Assembly: GCA_015056585.1 (NCBI GenBank)
Contig: SVFZ01000089.1
Location: forward strand, 1 to 64,000
DNA length: 64,000 bases
Source of the DNA: Butyrivibrio sp.
GTDB lineage: Bacteria; Bacillota; Clostridia; Lachnospirales; Lachnospiraceae
Direction of reading: 5' to 3'
The notes under the pieces were generated by a model. That model worked only from the letters and a program-made list of their open reading frames with translations. It had not been told where the DNA came from and did not search any database. Position numbers and translations under genes: made by a program. Positions within the stretch are counted from its first letter, which is position 1. Each line of letters starts with the position of its first letter. Shown piece by piece: positions 16,852-25,191 of this stretch.

Positions 16852-17730
16852 TTAAATATCATGCAGATCCAGGAGGTTTTCTATGGCCTTGGCTTCATTG
16901 GAAATTCGCTCATCGCGCTTTATTTCGCGGAGAGACTTCTCTCTGGAGACGTGCTCAAGGATGGCAGGATCAAGAGGATTGACTGTAGATATCTTCTTTG
17001 TGGGCTTTCTCTCGGGAATGAGCTGTTTGGCGATGTCTTCGTTGACTTCCATAACCTGCTCTTTCTCGGGAATTGCGGGATTTAGATTTGTGGCCGGAAC
17101 ATCGTCCAGATGAGTGTACTTTTCGTTTCGCTTTATGGTCACGAGGGACACAAAGTCAACGTTCATGTTGGCAATACTGCATCCTACAGCCGGCATATCT
17201 TTTATTGTAAAATTCCTGACAGCTATGGCGTTTACTTCGTAGTTGTGAAGAGTTGCGCCATACCTGAACTGGATATCAAGATAGTCACCGGGTCTTACTT
17301 TTGTTTCATTGTCCAGGATAATGGCCATTCCTCGAAGAGAGATGTCGTGTATGATACAGTTTTTAAGGGTGTTTTTATTTCCGTTGATCGTAAAAACTCC
17401 GAGCTTCTCTATATAGAACCTTTCAGCTTTTCTTGTATTCTCAGGTTCCAGTTCCGATGAACATCTTATCAGATGGAAATTACCGTATCTTGTTTTTACA
17501 GGGGTTATCGTTGTGGACATGAATTTGTAAATGCGGCCGTCTCTTTTGTTTCTGATCTGTACGGAGGAAGGCTCCATAAACTGCATGTATTTACCAAAGT
17601 ATTCCATGGGTTTTACTAAAAGACCTGCAGCCACACCAAATATGGCTTCGGTTAAGAGAACGATTTTATGATCTCCGACGGAGGCGTAGATTTTCACCTC
17701 TGAGCCGTTTGCAATATCGCGTATTACCAT
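16852..17730 (-). CDS. PilZ-domain c-di-GMP receptor (YcgR-like)
   Basis: 292 residues. The N-terminal part (about 1-95) is a beta-barrel like YcgR-N/PilZN. The PilZ domain begins with R100-K-A-E-R104 (the RxxxR motif) and has D129-I-S-L-R-G134 (DxSxxG); both c-di-GMP-binding motifs are intact. The last about 90 residues are charged and helical (SREKSLREIKRDERISNEAK) and may contact a target. PilZ proteins of this shape slow flagellar motors or control secretion and polysaccharide synthesis on binding c-di-GMP. It is convergent with the ECF operon and divergent from the PLP-protein gene. An intact diguanylate cyclase lies 1.3 kb away. Confidence 0.88.
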   Translation of the reverse strand: MVIRDIANGSEVKIYASVGDHKIVLLTEAIFGVAAGLLVKPMEYFGKYMQFMEPSSVQIRNKRDGRIYKFMSTTITPVKTRYGNFHLIRCSSELEPENTRKAERFYIEKLGVFTINGNKNTLKNCIIHDISLRGMAIILDNETKVRPGDYLDIQFRYGATLHNYEVNAIAVRNFTIKDMPAVGCSIANMNVDFVSLVTIKRNEKYTHLDDVPATNLNPAIPEKEQVMEVNEDIAKQLIPERKPTKKISTVNPLDPAILEHVSREKSLREIKRDERISNEAKAIENLLDLHDI

Positions 17731-17854
17731 TTTATCCCCCTGACCCCTGCATCAGAAATACGATAGCGGTAGTATTTTGACGCCTTTCTATGTATAATGA
17801 TATTATTTCCGTGGGCATTTATCAAGTAACACATTGTTTGACAGGGGAGGAAAT

Positions 17855-18553
17855 ATGATAAAAGAGAATCTTGCCATTGTTGAGGATAATATAAGAAAGG
17901 CGTGCGAAAAGGCTGGGAGAGAGCGAAGTGAAGTGACACTTATAGCGGTCAGCAAGACCAAGCCGGTAAGCGATATCAGACAGGCTATGGAATGTGGCAT
18001 CACAGTTTTTGGAGAAAACAAAGTGCAGGAGATCAGGGATAAGACTGCAGAGATAAAAGAGCCATTATCCTGGCATATGATCGGGCACCTTCAGGTAAAC
18101 AAAGTAAAATACCTTCCGGGGGTAGCCTGCATGATCCATTCTGTTGATAACCTTAAACTGGCTCAGGAAATTGAGAAGCAGTCTGCAAAGCATGACCTTG
18201 TGATGGATGTTCTTATAGAGGTCAACATGGCACACGAGGATACGAAATTTGGCCTTTCACCGCAGGAAGTCATTCCTTTTGTAAAAGAGATAAGTTCCTA
18301 TGAACATCTGAATATAAGAGGGCTTATGACGATTGCTCCCTATACTGAGGATCCGGAGAGCAACAGAGAATACTTTAAGGGACTTAAAGGCCTTAAGGAT
18401 GAGATAAATGCACTGAATATTCCCAGAGTAAAGATGGATACCCTTTCCATGGGCATGACAGGAGACTATCAGGTTGCAATTGAGGAAGGCGCCACATTTG
18501 TAAGAGTCGGAACCGGTATTTTCGGAGAGCGAGATTACGCAAATATTAAATAA
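17855..18553 (+). CDS. yggS: YggS/PLPBP-family pyridoxal phosphate homeostasis protein
   Basis: 232 residues matching the COG0325 fold-type III PLP-binding family: LIAVSKTKP contains the PLP lysine, FGENKVQE and WHMIGHLQVNKVKY follow, then LIEVNM, RGLMTIAP, and the phosphate-binding LSMGMTGDYQVAIEEGAT and VRVGTGIFGER. Members buffer PLP and affect amino-acid and cell-division gene balance. GGGGAGG (17844-17850) and spacing fix the start at ATG 17855 rather than an in-frame codon at 17834. In many Firmicutes this gene precedes sepF; here it does not. Confidence 0.93.
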   Translation: MIKENLAIVEDNIRKACEKAGRERSEVTLIAVSKTKPVSDIRQAMECGITVFGENKVQEIRDKTAEIKEPLSWHMIGHLQVNKVKYLPGVACMIHSVDNLKLAQEIEKQSAKHDLVMDVLIEVNMAHEDTKFGLSPQEVIPFVKEISSYEHLNIRGLMTIAPYTEDPESNREYFKGLKGLKDEINALNIPRVKMDTLSMGMTGDYQVAIEEGATFVRVGTGIFGERDYANIK

Positions 18554-18564
18554 ATATAAACGAA

Positions 18565-18610
18565 TTTACACTAATTCTGCTGGATAGTATAATTTAAATA
18601 TACTGTCCAG
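18565..18610 (+). promoter_or_regulatory. Promoter with a large palindromic operator
   Basis: TTTACA (18565-18570), a 17-nt spacer and TATAAT (18588-18593) form a good promoter. Over its -10 box and start site lies an inverted repeat, CTGGATAGTAT (18580-18590) and ATACTGTCCAG (18600-18610), which matches at 10 of 11 positions with a 9-nt centre. This is the placement expected of a repressor site. It controls the 90-residue gene at 18648. Confidence 0.65.
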
Positions 18611-18647
18611 TATTTCTTTGCACAAATATTAAAATTGGAAGTATCAT

Positions 18648-18920
18648 ATGTTAAAAACAACACCACTGACAAAAAATTATTCAATAGATCAGCTGAACTA
18701 CCTGATTGATACAGGACATGTTTTTGTGACGCCGTTTGGACTTAACAGAACATGCTATATAGTTGTTAATCATAAGCCGTTTATGGTTGTTGCAACTGAT
18801 ATATCAATTCGTGGAATCCAACTTAGCGGAGCCTGGTATACATGGGAAGATCTCGAAGCCATGGGCGGGGTGTATGAATCGGAGTTCGATGCACTGAAAG
18901 CAATTGCAGGAGGATCATGA
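18648..18920 (+). CDS. Hypothetical 90-residue protein
   Basis: A small acidic protein with a helical start (TKNYSIDQLNYLIDTG), a run of short strands (HVFVTPFGLN, CYIVVNHKPFMVVATDIS) and WYTWEDLEAMGG near the end. No cysteine cluster, signal peptide or membrane helix is visible, and I do not recognise the family. The start codon ATG 18648 has only a weak GGAAG site upstream. The gene has its own promoter and a likely operator, and a hairpin terminator overlaps its stop codon, so it is a single regulated gene. Confidence 0.65.
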   Translation: MLKTTPLTKNYSIDQLNYLIDTGHVFVTPFGLNRTCYIVVNHKPFMVVATDISIRGIQLSGAWYTWEDLEAMGGVYESEFDALKAIAGGS

Positions 18921-18950
18921 GCGGGAGGCGTAAGGCGTTTTCCGCTTTTC
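18920..18950 (+). terminator. Probable terminator after the 90-residue gene
   Basis: The stem AGCGGGAGG (18920-18928) pairs, with several G-T pairs, with TTTTCCGCT (about 18938-18946) and is followed by TTTTC. It is modest in strength but well placed just after the stop codon. Confidence 0.5.
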
Positions 18951-19049
18951 TATTTATAAAGAAAGTATAAACAATGAGCAAACAGCAACAAATCCAAGGA
19001 TTTTCGTGATAGAATAGTTCTTGCACTTGGAATTTGGGGAGGGTTATCG

Positions 19050-20201
19050 TTGGACTACGTCTTATATTATGTGGAAGCACACGTTGCCTGCATTTTTCTT
19101 TTGGGGATTTTTCTTTTCAAGATCCAACACGGCGTGAATAAGCAGATTTCTCAGATATACCTTGGAAAACTGGTATTTTATCTTATGCTTTATTTGGCTG
19201 CGGAGATTTTTTGGGCAGTTGTTGATGGCGGGATGTTTGGCGCTTCCAAATCGCTACTATATGTTTCCAATATTTTTACATATGTTCTGATATCGATGGC
19301 AGCATACCAGTGGTATCTGCTCTCAGAGGCAATTCAGAGCGACAAATCTGTTGAGTCTGATCCCATTAAGTTTGTGATCAGTATACCTGTGTGGATTTCA
19401 GCAGTTCTTTGCGTGAGCGCTTACAGGACAGGACTTGTTTTTTACGTGGATGAAGCAGGAAAGCTTGTGAACGGTAAGTTCTACATCCTTTTGATAATTG
19501 TTCCTTTTGGCTATATGATAGCATCATCGGTAAAGGCATTCGGAAGAGCTTTTGCAAAAGATAAATACGCGGACAGGAATACTTATTTTATGATAGGTGT
19601 ATTTCCTTTTGCTCCTATTGTTCTGGGAGCCCTTCAGGCAATCTACTGGAGAATACCGCTTCTTTGCTATGGCGCACTGGCAGCTGTAATATATATTTAT
19701 GTTTCGCTTCAGGACAACCTGATCTCTCTTGATCCACTCACACAGATCAACAACCGGAATCAGATGTACAAGTACCTGGCAAAAAAGATGAGAAATGAGG
19801 AACCGGGGCTGTCTTTGTTCCTTCTTATTGTTGATGTGGACAGTTTCAGAAACATCAATGAGGCTTACGGACATTCGGAGGGAGACAGAGCACTGGTAAG
19901 GATAGCAGGTGCCATTAAGAATGCCTGTCAGGGACCAAGAAGCAGATTTTTCGTATCAAGATATGGTGGCGATGAGTTTGTGGTTGTGGCCGAGATGGCA
20001 TACAGAGCTGAAGCTACATGGCTTGCAGATCAGATAAAGAGCAATGTAAGAAAGCTCTCTTCGCAGGACAATCAGAAATATTCCGTGTCAGTAAGCGTTG
20101 GAATTGCGCAATATGACTATTCTCAGCCGATATCAATGCAGGCATTTATAGCCAGGGCTGATTCGGACCTATACAAACAAAAGAAACTCGGGGCTGGTTG
20201 A
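19050..20201 (+). CDS. Membrane diguanylate cyclase (GGDEF)
   Basis: 383 residues. The first about 220 hold seven hydrophobic helices of an uncharacterised sensor module. A GGDEF domain (about 225-380) follows with DPLTQINNR, the metal site DVDSFRNINEAYGHSEGD and an intact RYGGDEFVVV catalytic loop; it ends VSVGIAQYD and ADSDLYKQKK. It should make c-di-GMP from two GTP in response to a membrane or small-molecule signal. No RxxD inhibitory site stands just before the GGDEF loop. The start is TTG 19050 with GGGGAGGG as ribosome binding site. It is the only clearly active GGDEF in the window and pairs naturally with the PilZ receptor at 16.9 kb. Confidence 0.93.
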   Translation: MDYVLYYVEAHVACIFLLGIFLFKIQHGVNKQISQIYLGKLVFYLMLYLAAEIFWAVVDGGMFGASKSLLYVSNIFTYVLISMAAYQWYLLSEAIQSDKSVESDPIKFVISIPVWISAVLCVSAYRTGLVFYVDEAGKLVNGKFYILLIIVPFGYMIASSVKAFGRAFAKDKYADRNTYFMIGVFPFAPIVLGALQAIYWRIPLLCYGALAAVIYIYVSLQDNLISLDPLTQINNRNQMYKYLAKKMRNEEPGLSLFLLIVDVDSFRNINEAYGHSEGDRALVRIAGAIKNACQGPRSRFFVSRYGGDEFVVVAEMAYRAEATWLADQIKSNVRKLSSQDNQKYSVSVSVGIAQYDYSQPISMQAFIARADSDLYKQKKLGAG

Positions 20202-20217
20202 TACCAGCTCCTTTTAT
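20190..20217 (+). terminator. Terminator overlapping the cyclase stop codon
   Basis: The stem GGGGCTGGT (20190-20198) pairs with ACCAGCTCC (20203-20211), with one G-T pair and a 4-nt loop, and is followed by TTTTATAT. The TGA stop at 20199-20201 lies in the loop. Confidence 0.8.
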
Positions 20218-20226
20218 ATGCGCAGG

Positions 20227-20319
20227 TCAAAATAAAGAAGTAATAAAGCTTACAAGAAGTCCTGCAGCAATAAAGGCTGCAAGTATGGAAACAGCGTAGA
20301 TAAATTTCATTCGTGCCAT
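20227..20319 (-). CDS. Single-helix membrane peptide, 30 residues
   Basis: The reverse strand encodes MARMKFIYAVSILAAFIAAG followed by LLVSFITSLF and a TGA stop. The ATG (20319-20317) is preceded by AAAAGGAG at 6 nt spacing, a near-ideal ribosome binding site. The peptide has a basic N-terminus and one hydrophobic helix of about 22 residues with a small-residue face (A, A, A, A, G), like small regulatory membrane proteins or type I toxin peptides. It lies between two rightward genes on the opposite strand. Such small genes are often missed. Function is unknown, and nothing suggests an adjacent antisense RNA except the overlapping terminator region. Confidence 0.6.
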   Translation of the reverse strand: MARMKFIYAVSILAAFIAAGLLVSFITSLF

Positions 20320-20453
20320 GGGAAACTCCTTTTGTAGGTGTGTTTATTGAGTTATAATTATTTTATACATGGCCGAATGTATTATTCAAGACTCATACAA
20401 TTCATTTTTTAAATCAACTTCAAACTATATGTAATACGTTAGGAGGTAGAGCT

Positions 20454-23228
20454 ATGCAGATTTATGTAGCTGGTAATGTTTTAAGAAGTGGAGATGGGAC
20501 TGTCAAGCATCCCTTTAAGACAATTCAGGAAGCTGCTGACATTGCAGCGCCCGGCGATGTGGTCTTTGTGGGACCGGGTGTCTACAGGGAATGGGTAAAG
20601 CCTGTAAGGGGCGGATGCCCGGACAAGAGAATATCATATATCAGCACTTCCAGAGGAGAGGCTGTCATTTCGGGAGCTGAGGAGCTAAAAGGCTGGGAAA
20701 GCTTTGAGAATGTATGGCGAATCAGGATACCAGGCAGCTTTTTTGGAAGCTTTAACCCGTATACAGAAAATGTAAGCGGAGACTGGTATCACAGCGGAGA
20801 AAATGCACCTCATCTGGGGGATATTTACCTTGCAGGCAGATCAATGTATGAAGTCTTTGATATGAACAGCCTTATGCATCCCACAAAAGATGGCAGATCC
20901 TGGGATCCGGACTTTTCATTGTACGTCTGGTATACGGTGCAGGAAAATGATGAGACTGTTATCTATGCAAATTTCCAGGATAATGATCCTAATTTTGAGA
21001 ACGTGGAGCTGTCTGTAAGGAAAGCCTGCTTTATGCCTTGTGAAAATGGGATTTCATATATCACTGTTTCAGGATTTGCAATCAGGCAGGCTGCCACTCA
21101 GTGGGCACCACCTACTGCTTTTCAGGAGGGAATGATTGGACCTCACTGGTCAAAGGGATGGATAATCGAGGACTGTGAGATATCCGAGTCCAAGTGCAGC
21201 GGTATTTCCCTTGGCAAGTACTACCAGAAGGGAAATAATAACAAGTGGACCACCACCTGGGTAAAAGACGGAACACAGACCCAGAGGGATGCTGTCTGCC
21301 AGGCCGTAAACGAGGGCTGGGATAAGGAGACAATCGGAAGTCATATCATCAGGCGCTGCGACATTCATGACTGTGGTCAGACGGGTATTGTCGGGCATAT
21401 GGGCGGAGCATTTTCTGTCATCGAGGACAATCATATCCACCACATCAATAACAAGCACAATCTTGCCGGGGCAGAGATCGGCGGAATCAAACTTCACGCT
21501 GCTATCGATACGATAATAAGGCGCAACCACATCGACCATTGTACAAGAGGAATCTGGCTTGACTGGGAAGCTCAGGGCACGAGAGTGTCTCAGAATTTCC
21601 TTCACGACAATGTTCCTCCAAAAGGAACCATAATAGATTCCGGCCTTTCTTTAGGTGAGGATATCTTTGTAGAAGTATCTCACGGCCCTACCATAATCGA
21701 TCACAACCTGCTTTTGTCTGACATTGCACTCAGACTCAGCACGCAGGGAATAGCCATCATACATAATCTTATCGCCGGCTCTTTTACCTACGTGGGAAAA
21801 GGGACTGATAACGGCGGCAAAAAAATGGCAACTGACAGGTACACGCCTTATCATGTTCCGCATTCCACAAAGATTGCGGGATTTATGACTATACTTCACG
21901 GAGATGCCAGAATCTGTAATAATATCTTTATTCAAAAGACGGTGCGTCAGGATCTTTTGGACTACTGCATACAGAAAAATTCCGATACCGTTGATCGCAA
22001 CAATTTTATATGCGGAACTATGCCTTACAATAATTTCCCAACTGCTTCCGAGTATTTTTCCAGATTCGGCAAGAATGCGGTAAAAGAGCTGGGATCCAAG
22101 GATCTGTACTATGAACATCTTCCTGTTACTTTGTCCGGAAATGCCTATTTTAACGGAGCAAGACCCTGTGACGGAGAAGTTTGCCATGTGGATAAGGATC
22201 ACAAGATAAGCTTTTATATCGACGAAAATGAAGGCAGATACACCCTTCATACAAATCTCTACGAGTATCTTCCAAGGAATATTACTACTCCGGTTAACAC
22301 AAGGACTCTGGGAGTAGCCTTTGAAAGTGAGCAGAGATTTGAAAATCCCGATGGCACGGAAATCATGTTTGATCAGGACTATTTCGGAAGAAAGAAGGGA
22401 ATACACCCGGTTGCAGGTCCTTTCGAAGAATGTGGAACAGACAGGTTTACTGTTCAGACTCCCGGCTTTGGATCTTACAGGATAGTGCATGACAAAAATG
22501 AGAGAATAACAGACAAGAGCCTGTCGGAGGCTAAAGGTAAGCAGGAAACAACTGACAGGAAGGAATCGGCAGATAAGTCTGAGAAAGCAGCTGAGGAAAA
22601 AGAAGATCGCAGCTTTTACGAGAACGTCGAGGAAATCCTTGATGAAGTGAAAGATGCCGAAACTGAGCATGATCCGAAGTTTGATCCAAACTTTACCATA
22701 GAGGAAGACGACTTCGAGGTAGAAGACAGAGTAAGCGAAATTAATTCCAACATTCTTCTTACCGGGTGCGACAGTGTGGATATAAAGTTCCCGTTTGAAG
22801 GAGAACTCTTCAGGGTCAGCGATATGTTTGTAAAGGGCAATGAAGTGTGGCTCTATGACAACATAAATGAAAAGCTGGTGGAACTGGATCTGGAATATGG
22901 CATCTATCGCAACCTTAAAAAATGGTCAGTGGGAGCACTTCAGTCGCTGGATGTTTCGGACGATCCCAATGTTGCAGGAATGGTAAGAACGGCGGGGACG
23001 CTTCTTTGCATTTTGTCAAAGAGCATGACTCATGATGCCAAAGATACCTGCGATACCATACAGACCAAAGCCAATGAGGGCATTGAACCTAAGGGTATCA
23101 AAATGAGATTTACGCCAAAATATTTGAAGTTTATCCGTAATAAGAAATTCATATCCCTTGAGGATGTTATTTACCGCATGAGCAAGGGAAGCATGGATGT
23201 TGTTACCGAGAGGCTTGAGCATCTATAA
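20454..23228 (+). CDS. GH120 beta-xylosidase with extra C-terminal region
   Basis: 924 residues and no signal peptide, so cytoplasmic. Residues 1-675 match GH120 beta-xylosidases of the XylC type: a right-handed parallel beta-helix with PGVYREWVKP, HLGDIYLAGRSMYEV, GPHWSKGWIIED, GSHIIRRCDIHDCGQTGIVGH and IKLHAAID. By alignment in mind with XylC, the nucleophile is D370 (IWLDWEAQGTRV) and the acid/base E407 (DIFVEVSHGP). About 14 extra residues lie between them. It releases xylose from xylo-oligosaccharides. Beyond about 680 is a Lys/Glu-rich linker and a domain of about 150 residues (from ILLTGCDSVDIKFPFEG to the end) that I do not recognise and that GH120 enzymes normally lack. GGAGGTAGAGCT precedes the ATG. 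Confidence 0.88.
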   Translation: MQIYVAGNVLRSGDGTVKHPFKTIQEAADIAAPGDVVFVGPGVYREWVKPVRGGCPDKRISYISTSRGEAVISGAEELKGWESFENVWRIRIPGSFFGSFNPYTENVSGDWYHSGENAPHLGDIYLAGRSMYEVFDMNSLMHPTKDGRSWDPDFSLYVWYTVQENDETVIYANFQDNDPNFENVELSVRKACFMPCENGISYITVSGFAIRQAATQWAPPTAFQEGMIGPHWSKGWIIEDCEISESKCSGISLGKYYQKGNNNKWTTTWVKDGTQTQRDAVCQAVNEGWDKETIGSHIIRRCDIHDCGQTGIVGHMGGAFSVIEDNHIHHINNKHNLAGAEIGGIKLHAAIDTIIRRNHIDHCTRGIWLDWEAQGTRVSQNFLHDNVPPKGTIIDSGLSLGEDIFVEVSHGPTIIDHNLLLSDIALRLSTQGIAIIHNLIAGSFTYVGKGTDNGGKKMATDRYTPYHVPHSTKIAGFMTILHGDARICNNIFIQKTVRQDLLDYCIQKNSDTVDRNNFICGTMPYNNFPTASEYFSRFGKNAVKELGSKDLYYEHLPVTLSGNAYFNGARPCDGEVCHVDKDHKISFYIDENEGRYTLHTNLYEYLPRNITTPVNTRTLGVAFESEQRFENPDGTEIMFDQDYFGRKKGIHPVAGPFEECGTDRFTVQTPGFGSYRIVHDKNERITDKSLSEAKGKQETTDRKESADKSEKAAEEKEDRSFYENVEEILDEVKDAETEHDPKFDPNFTIEEDDFEVEDRVSEINSNILLTGCDSVDIKFPFEGELFRVSDMFVKGNEVWLYDNINEKLVELDLEYGIYRNLKKWSVGALQSLDVSDDPNVAGMVRTAGTLLCILSKSMTHDAKDTCDTIQTKANEGIEPKGIKMRFTPKYLKFIRNKKFISLEDVIYRMSKGSMDVVTERLEHL

Positions 23229-23254
23229 ATACTTAAGATAAGGAAATTGTTTTA

Positions 23255-24520
23255 ATGGACAGAAAGACCAATTGGTATAAGCTTGATAATGCTGCAAAAA
23301 TTGTTCCATCCACAGCGAAGGGAGCAAATACCAGAGTATTCAGGATCACATGTCAGCTCAAGGAGGAGGTTGATGAGGAGACTCTCCAACAGGCTCTTGA
23401 TGACATCATAGATGAATACCCTATCTTTAACTGTGTCCTTAGAAGAGGTATTTTCTGGTATTACCTTGAGGACAGTAATCTGCGTGAAACTGTCCATGAA
23501 GACTGTATCCCGGCTTGTTCTCCACTTTATATTCCGGGAAGAAAAAATCTTCTTTACAGAGTAAATTACTACAACAACAGAATAAATCTTGAAATGTTCC
23601 ATGTTCTTGCGGACGGAACCGGTGCCTTTATGTTCTTTAAGAATCTTATTACCAGGTATCTTGTTATCAGGCATGGAATAGAGGCAGACATTAAACCCAT
23701 CGATGATTTTTCCATCGAGGAAAAGAATGTGGATGCCTTTACCGATTTTTACAGCAAGCAAAAGGGACTCAAGCAGCTTAAGGAAATGTCTGCTGTGAAG
23801 GCTTATCAGATAACCGGAGAGATAGATGACAATCTTTTGCCTCATCTTGTGGAAGGAACGGTTTCTGCCAAAAAGTTCCTTTCAATCGCTCATGAATACA
23901 ATACTACAGTGGGTGTTTTGTGTGTTTCGATCTATATAAAGGCCATTATTCAGGGGATGAATCGAAAGCAGCAAAAGCGCCATGTTGTTGTCAGTGTTCC
24001 GGTTAACTTAAGGCAGTTCTTTAAATCAGGAACCAGCAGAAACTTTTTCGGAGTCATAAATATTGATTATGATCCGGCTGATTACAAGGGAGAGCTTAAG
24101 GATATTATTGCTAAGGTTGACAGAGACTTTAAGGAGAAGCTTTCCCCTGACAACATCGAGAAGACCATGAATTCTTATGCTGCACTGGAGCACAATTTCG
24201 GTATCAAGATGATCCCTCTTCCCATAAAGGATTTTGGAATCGGGATGTTTGACAGGGCGGCAAAAAAAGGAGTTACCAGCTCCATGTCCAACCTTGGCCA
24301 GATCAAAATGCCCGAGGAAGTGGAAGATTATATTGAGGGCTTTAGTGCCTTTATGACGGCGCAGTCTCAGCAGATATGCGTCTGCTCCTACAAGGACAGG
24401 CTCAGCTTCGGCGAAGTATCACCCTATAAGACTCATAAGAGTATGCTGAACTTTTTCAGGTGCCTTACTGAGATGGGAATTGAGGTTGAAATCGGAACCA
24501 ACGATTATGACAAGGAGTAA
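23255..24520 (+). CDS. Condensation/alcohol acetyltransferase-type acyltransferase
   Basis: 421 residues of the BAHD/condensation/WES chloramphenicol-acetyltransferase-like superfamily. The catalytic HxxxDG motif is HVLADGTGAF (about 114-123). VSVPVNLRQFF with SRNFFGVINIDYD is the matching second-half motif (usually DFGWG/NFxG-like), and SSMSNLGQI closes the tunnel. Such enzymes move an acyl group from CoA or a carrier onto an alcohol or amine. It follows the GH120 gene by 26 nt and precedes a DUF6320-like gene by 5 nt, so all three are probably co-transcribed. Acceptor and donor are unknown; an acetylated sugar or lipid is a possibility. Confidence 0.8.
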   Translation: MDRKTNWYKLDNAAKIVPSTAKGANTRVFRITCQLKEEVDEETLQQALDDIIDEYPIFNCVLRRGIFWYYLEDSNLRETVHEDCIPACSPLYIPGRKNLLYRVNYYNNRINLEMFHVLADGTGAFMFFKNLITRYLVIRHGIEADIKPIDDFSIEEKNVDAFTDFYSKQKGLKQLKEMSAVKAYQITGEIDDNLLPHLVEGTVSAKKFLSIAHEYNTTVGVLCVSIYIKAIIQGMNRKQQKRHVVVSVPVNLRQFFKSGTSRNFFGVINIDYDPADYKGELKDIIAKVDRDFKEKLSPDNIEKTMNSYAALEHNFGIKMIPLPIKDFGIGMFDRAAKKGVTSSMSNLGQIKMPEEVEDYIEGFSAFMTAQSQQICVCSYKDRLSFGEVSPYKTHKSMLNFFRCLTEMGIEVEIGTNDYDKE

Positions 24521-24525
24521 TTTAA

Positions 24526-25191
24526 ATGCAGTATTGTCCTAAGTGTAAGATAAACATCAGAGGAGAAAAGTATTGCTGTCCTCTGTGTCAGGGTAAGATA
24601 AAAGAGGTGGATGATAATATCAATGATCCTTTCCCTACTTTGCCCAAAAAAAAGATCAGTAACATAACCTTCTTTAAAGTGGTTACTTTTATATTTATCG
24701 CGCTGGAGATCGTATTTGAAACAGTGAATTTCCAGACAGACGGCAGATACCCCTTTGTGGGCATCACAATGCTTGGCCTGCTTGTGGCATGGATCACGAT
24801 CCTTACAACGATGTATCTTAGAAACAACCTCATAAAGGTCATAACCTGGGAGGTTGTGGTGGCTATTTTGGTAGATATTTACATTGATCAAAAAACCGGG
24901 TTTTATGGCTGGAGCGTTATGTGGATGATTCCGTCAACGCTCATAGCGCTTGCAGCAGCAACGATCATCACTGCAAAGATAATGAAGCTTCGCCTGGATG
25001 AGTATATTTTATATCTGATCCTCGATCTTGTGATGGCTCTTTTGCAGATCATATTTATTGTAAACGGAATGAATAAATTTACCTGGCCTGCAGTGATAAG
25101 TATCATGGTTTATCTTATCATGCTGGTGGCACTTTTCATCTTCAGATTCAGAGATCTCAAGAATGCTTCTGAGAAGGTTTTCAACATGTAA
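24526..25191 (+). CDS. Zinc-ribbon multi-helix membrane protein (DUF6320-like)
   Basis: 221 residues starting with a zinc ribbon, YCPKCKINIRGEKYCCPLCQG (paired CxxC motifs at 4-7 and 17-20). About six membrane helices follow, and the protein ends in a short basic tail. In Lachnospiraceae this layout, beside an alcohol-acetyltransferase-like gene, is annotated as DUF6320; the label is from memory of that context. It lies 5 nt after the acyltransferase gene. A membrane platform for an acyltransferase is a reasonable guess. Its TAA stop is the first part of the outer stem of the structured element at 25189-25350. Confidence 0.75.
   Translation: MQYCPKCKINIRGEKYCCPLCQGKIKEVDDNINDPFPTLPKKKISNITFFKVVTFIFIALEIVFETVNFQTDGRYPFVGITMLGLLVAWITILTTMYLRNNLIKVITWEVVVAILVDIYIDQKTGFYGWSVMWMIPSTLIALAAATIITAKIMKLRLDEYILYLILDLVMALLQIIFIVNGMNKFTWPAVISIMVYLIMLVALFIFRFRDLKNASEKVFNM

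Noticed and set aside
21651-22670. Long open frame on the reverse strand inside the GH120 gene (339 codons)
   Set aside because: It lies wholly antisense to a well-supported gene, has no ribosome binding site, and its sequence lacks any family features; it mirrors the codon use of the forward gene.
20454-23228. Pectate lyase or generic beta-helix carbohydrase
   Set aside because: The beta-helix and SYIxVxGF repeats could suggest it, but the GH120-specific motifs and both catalytic acids are present in order.
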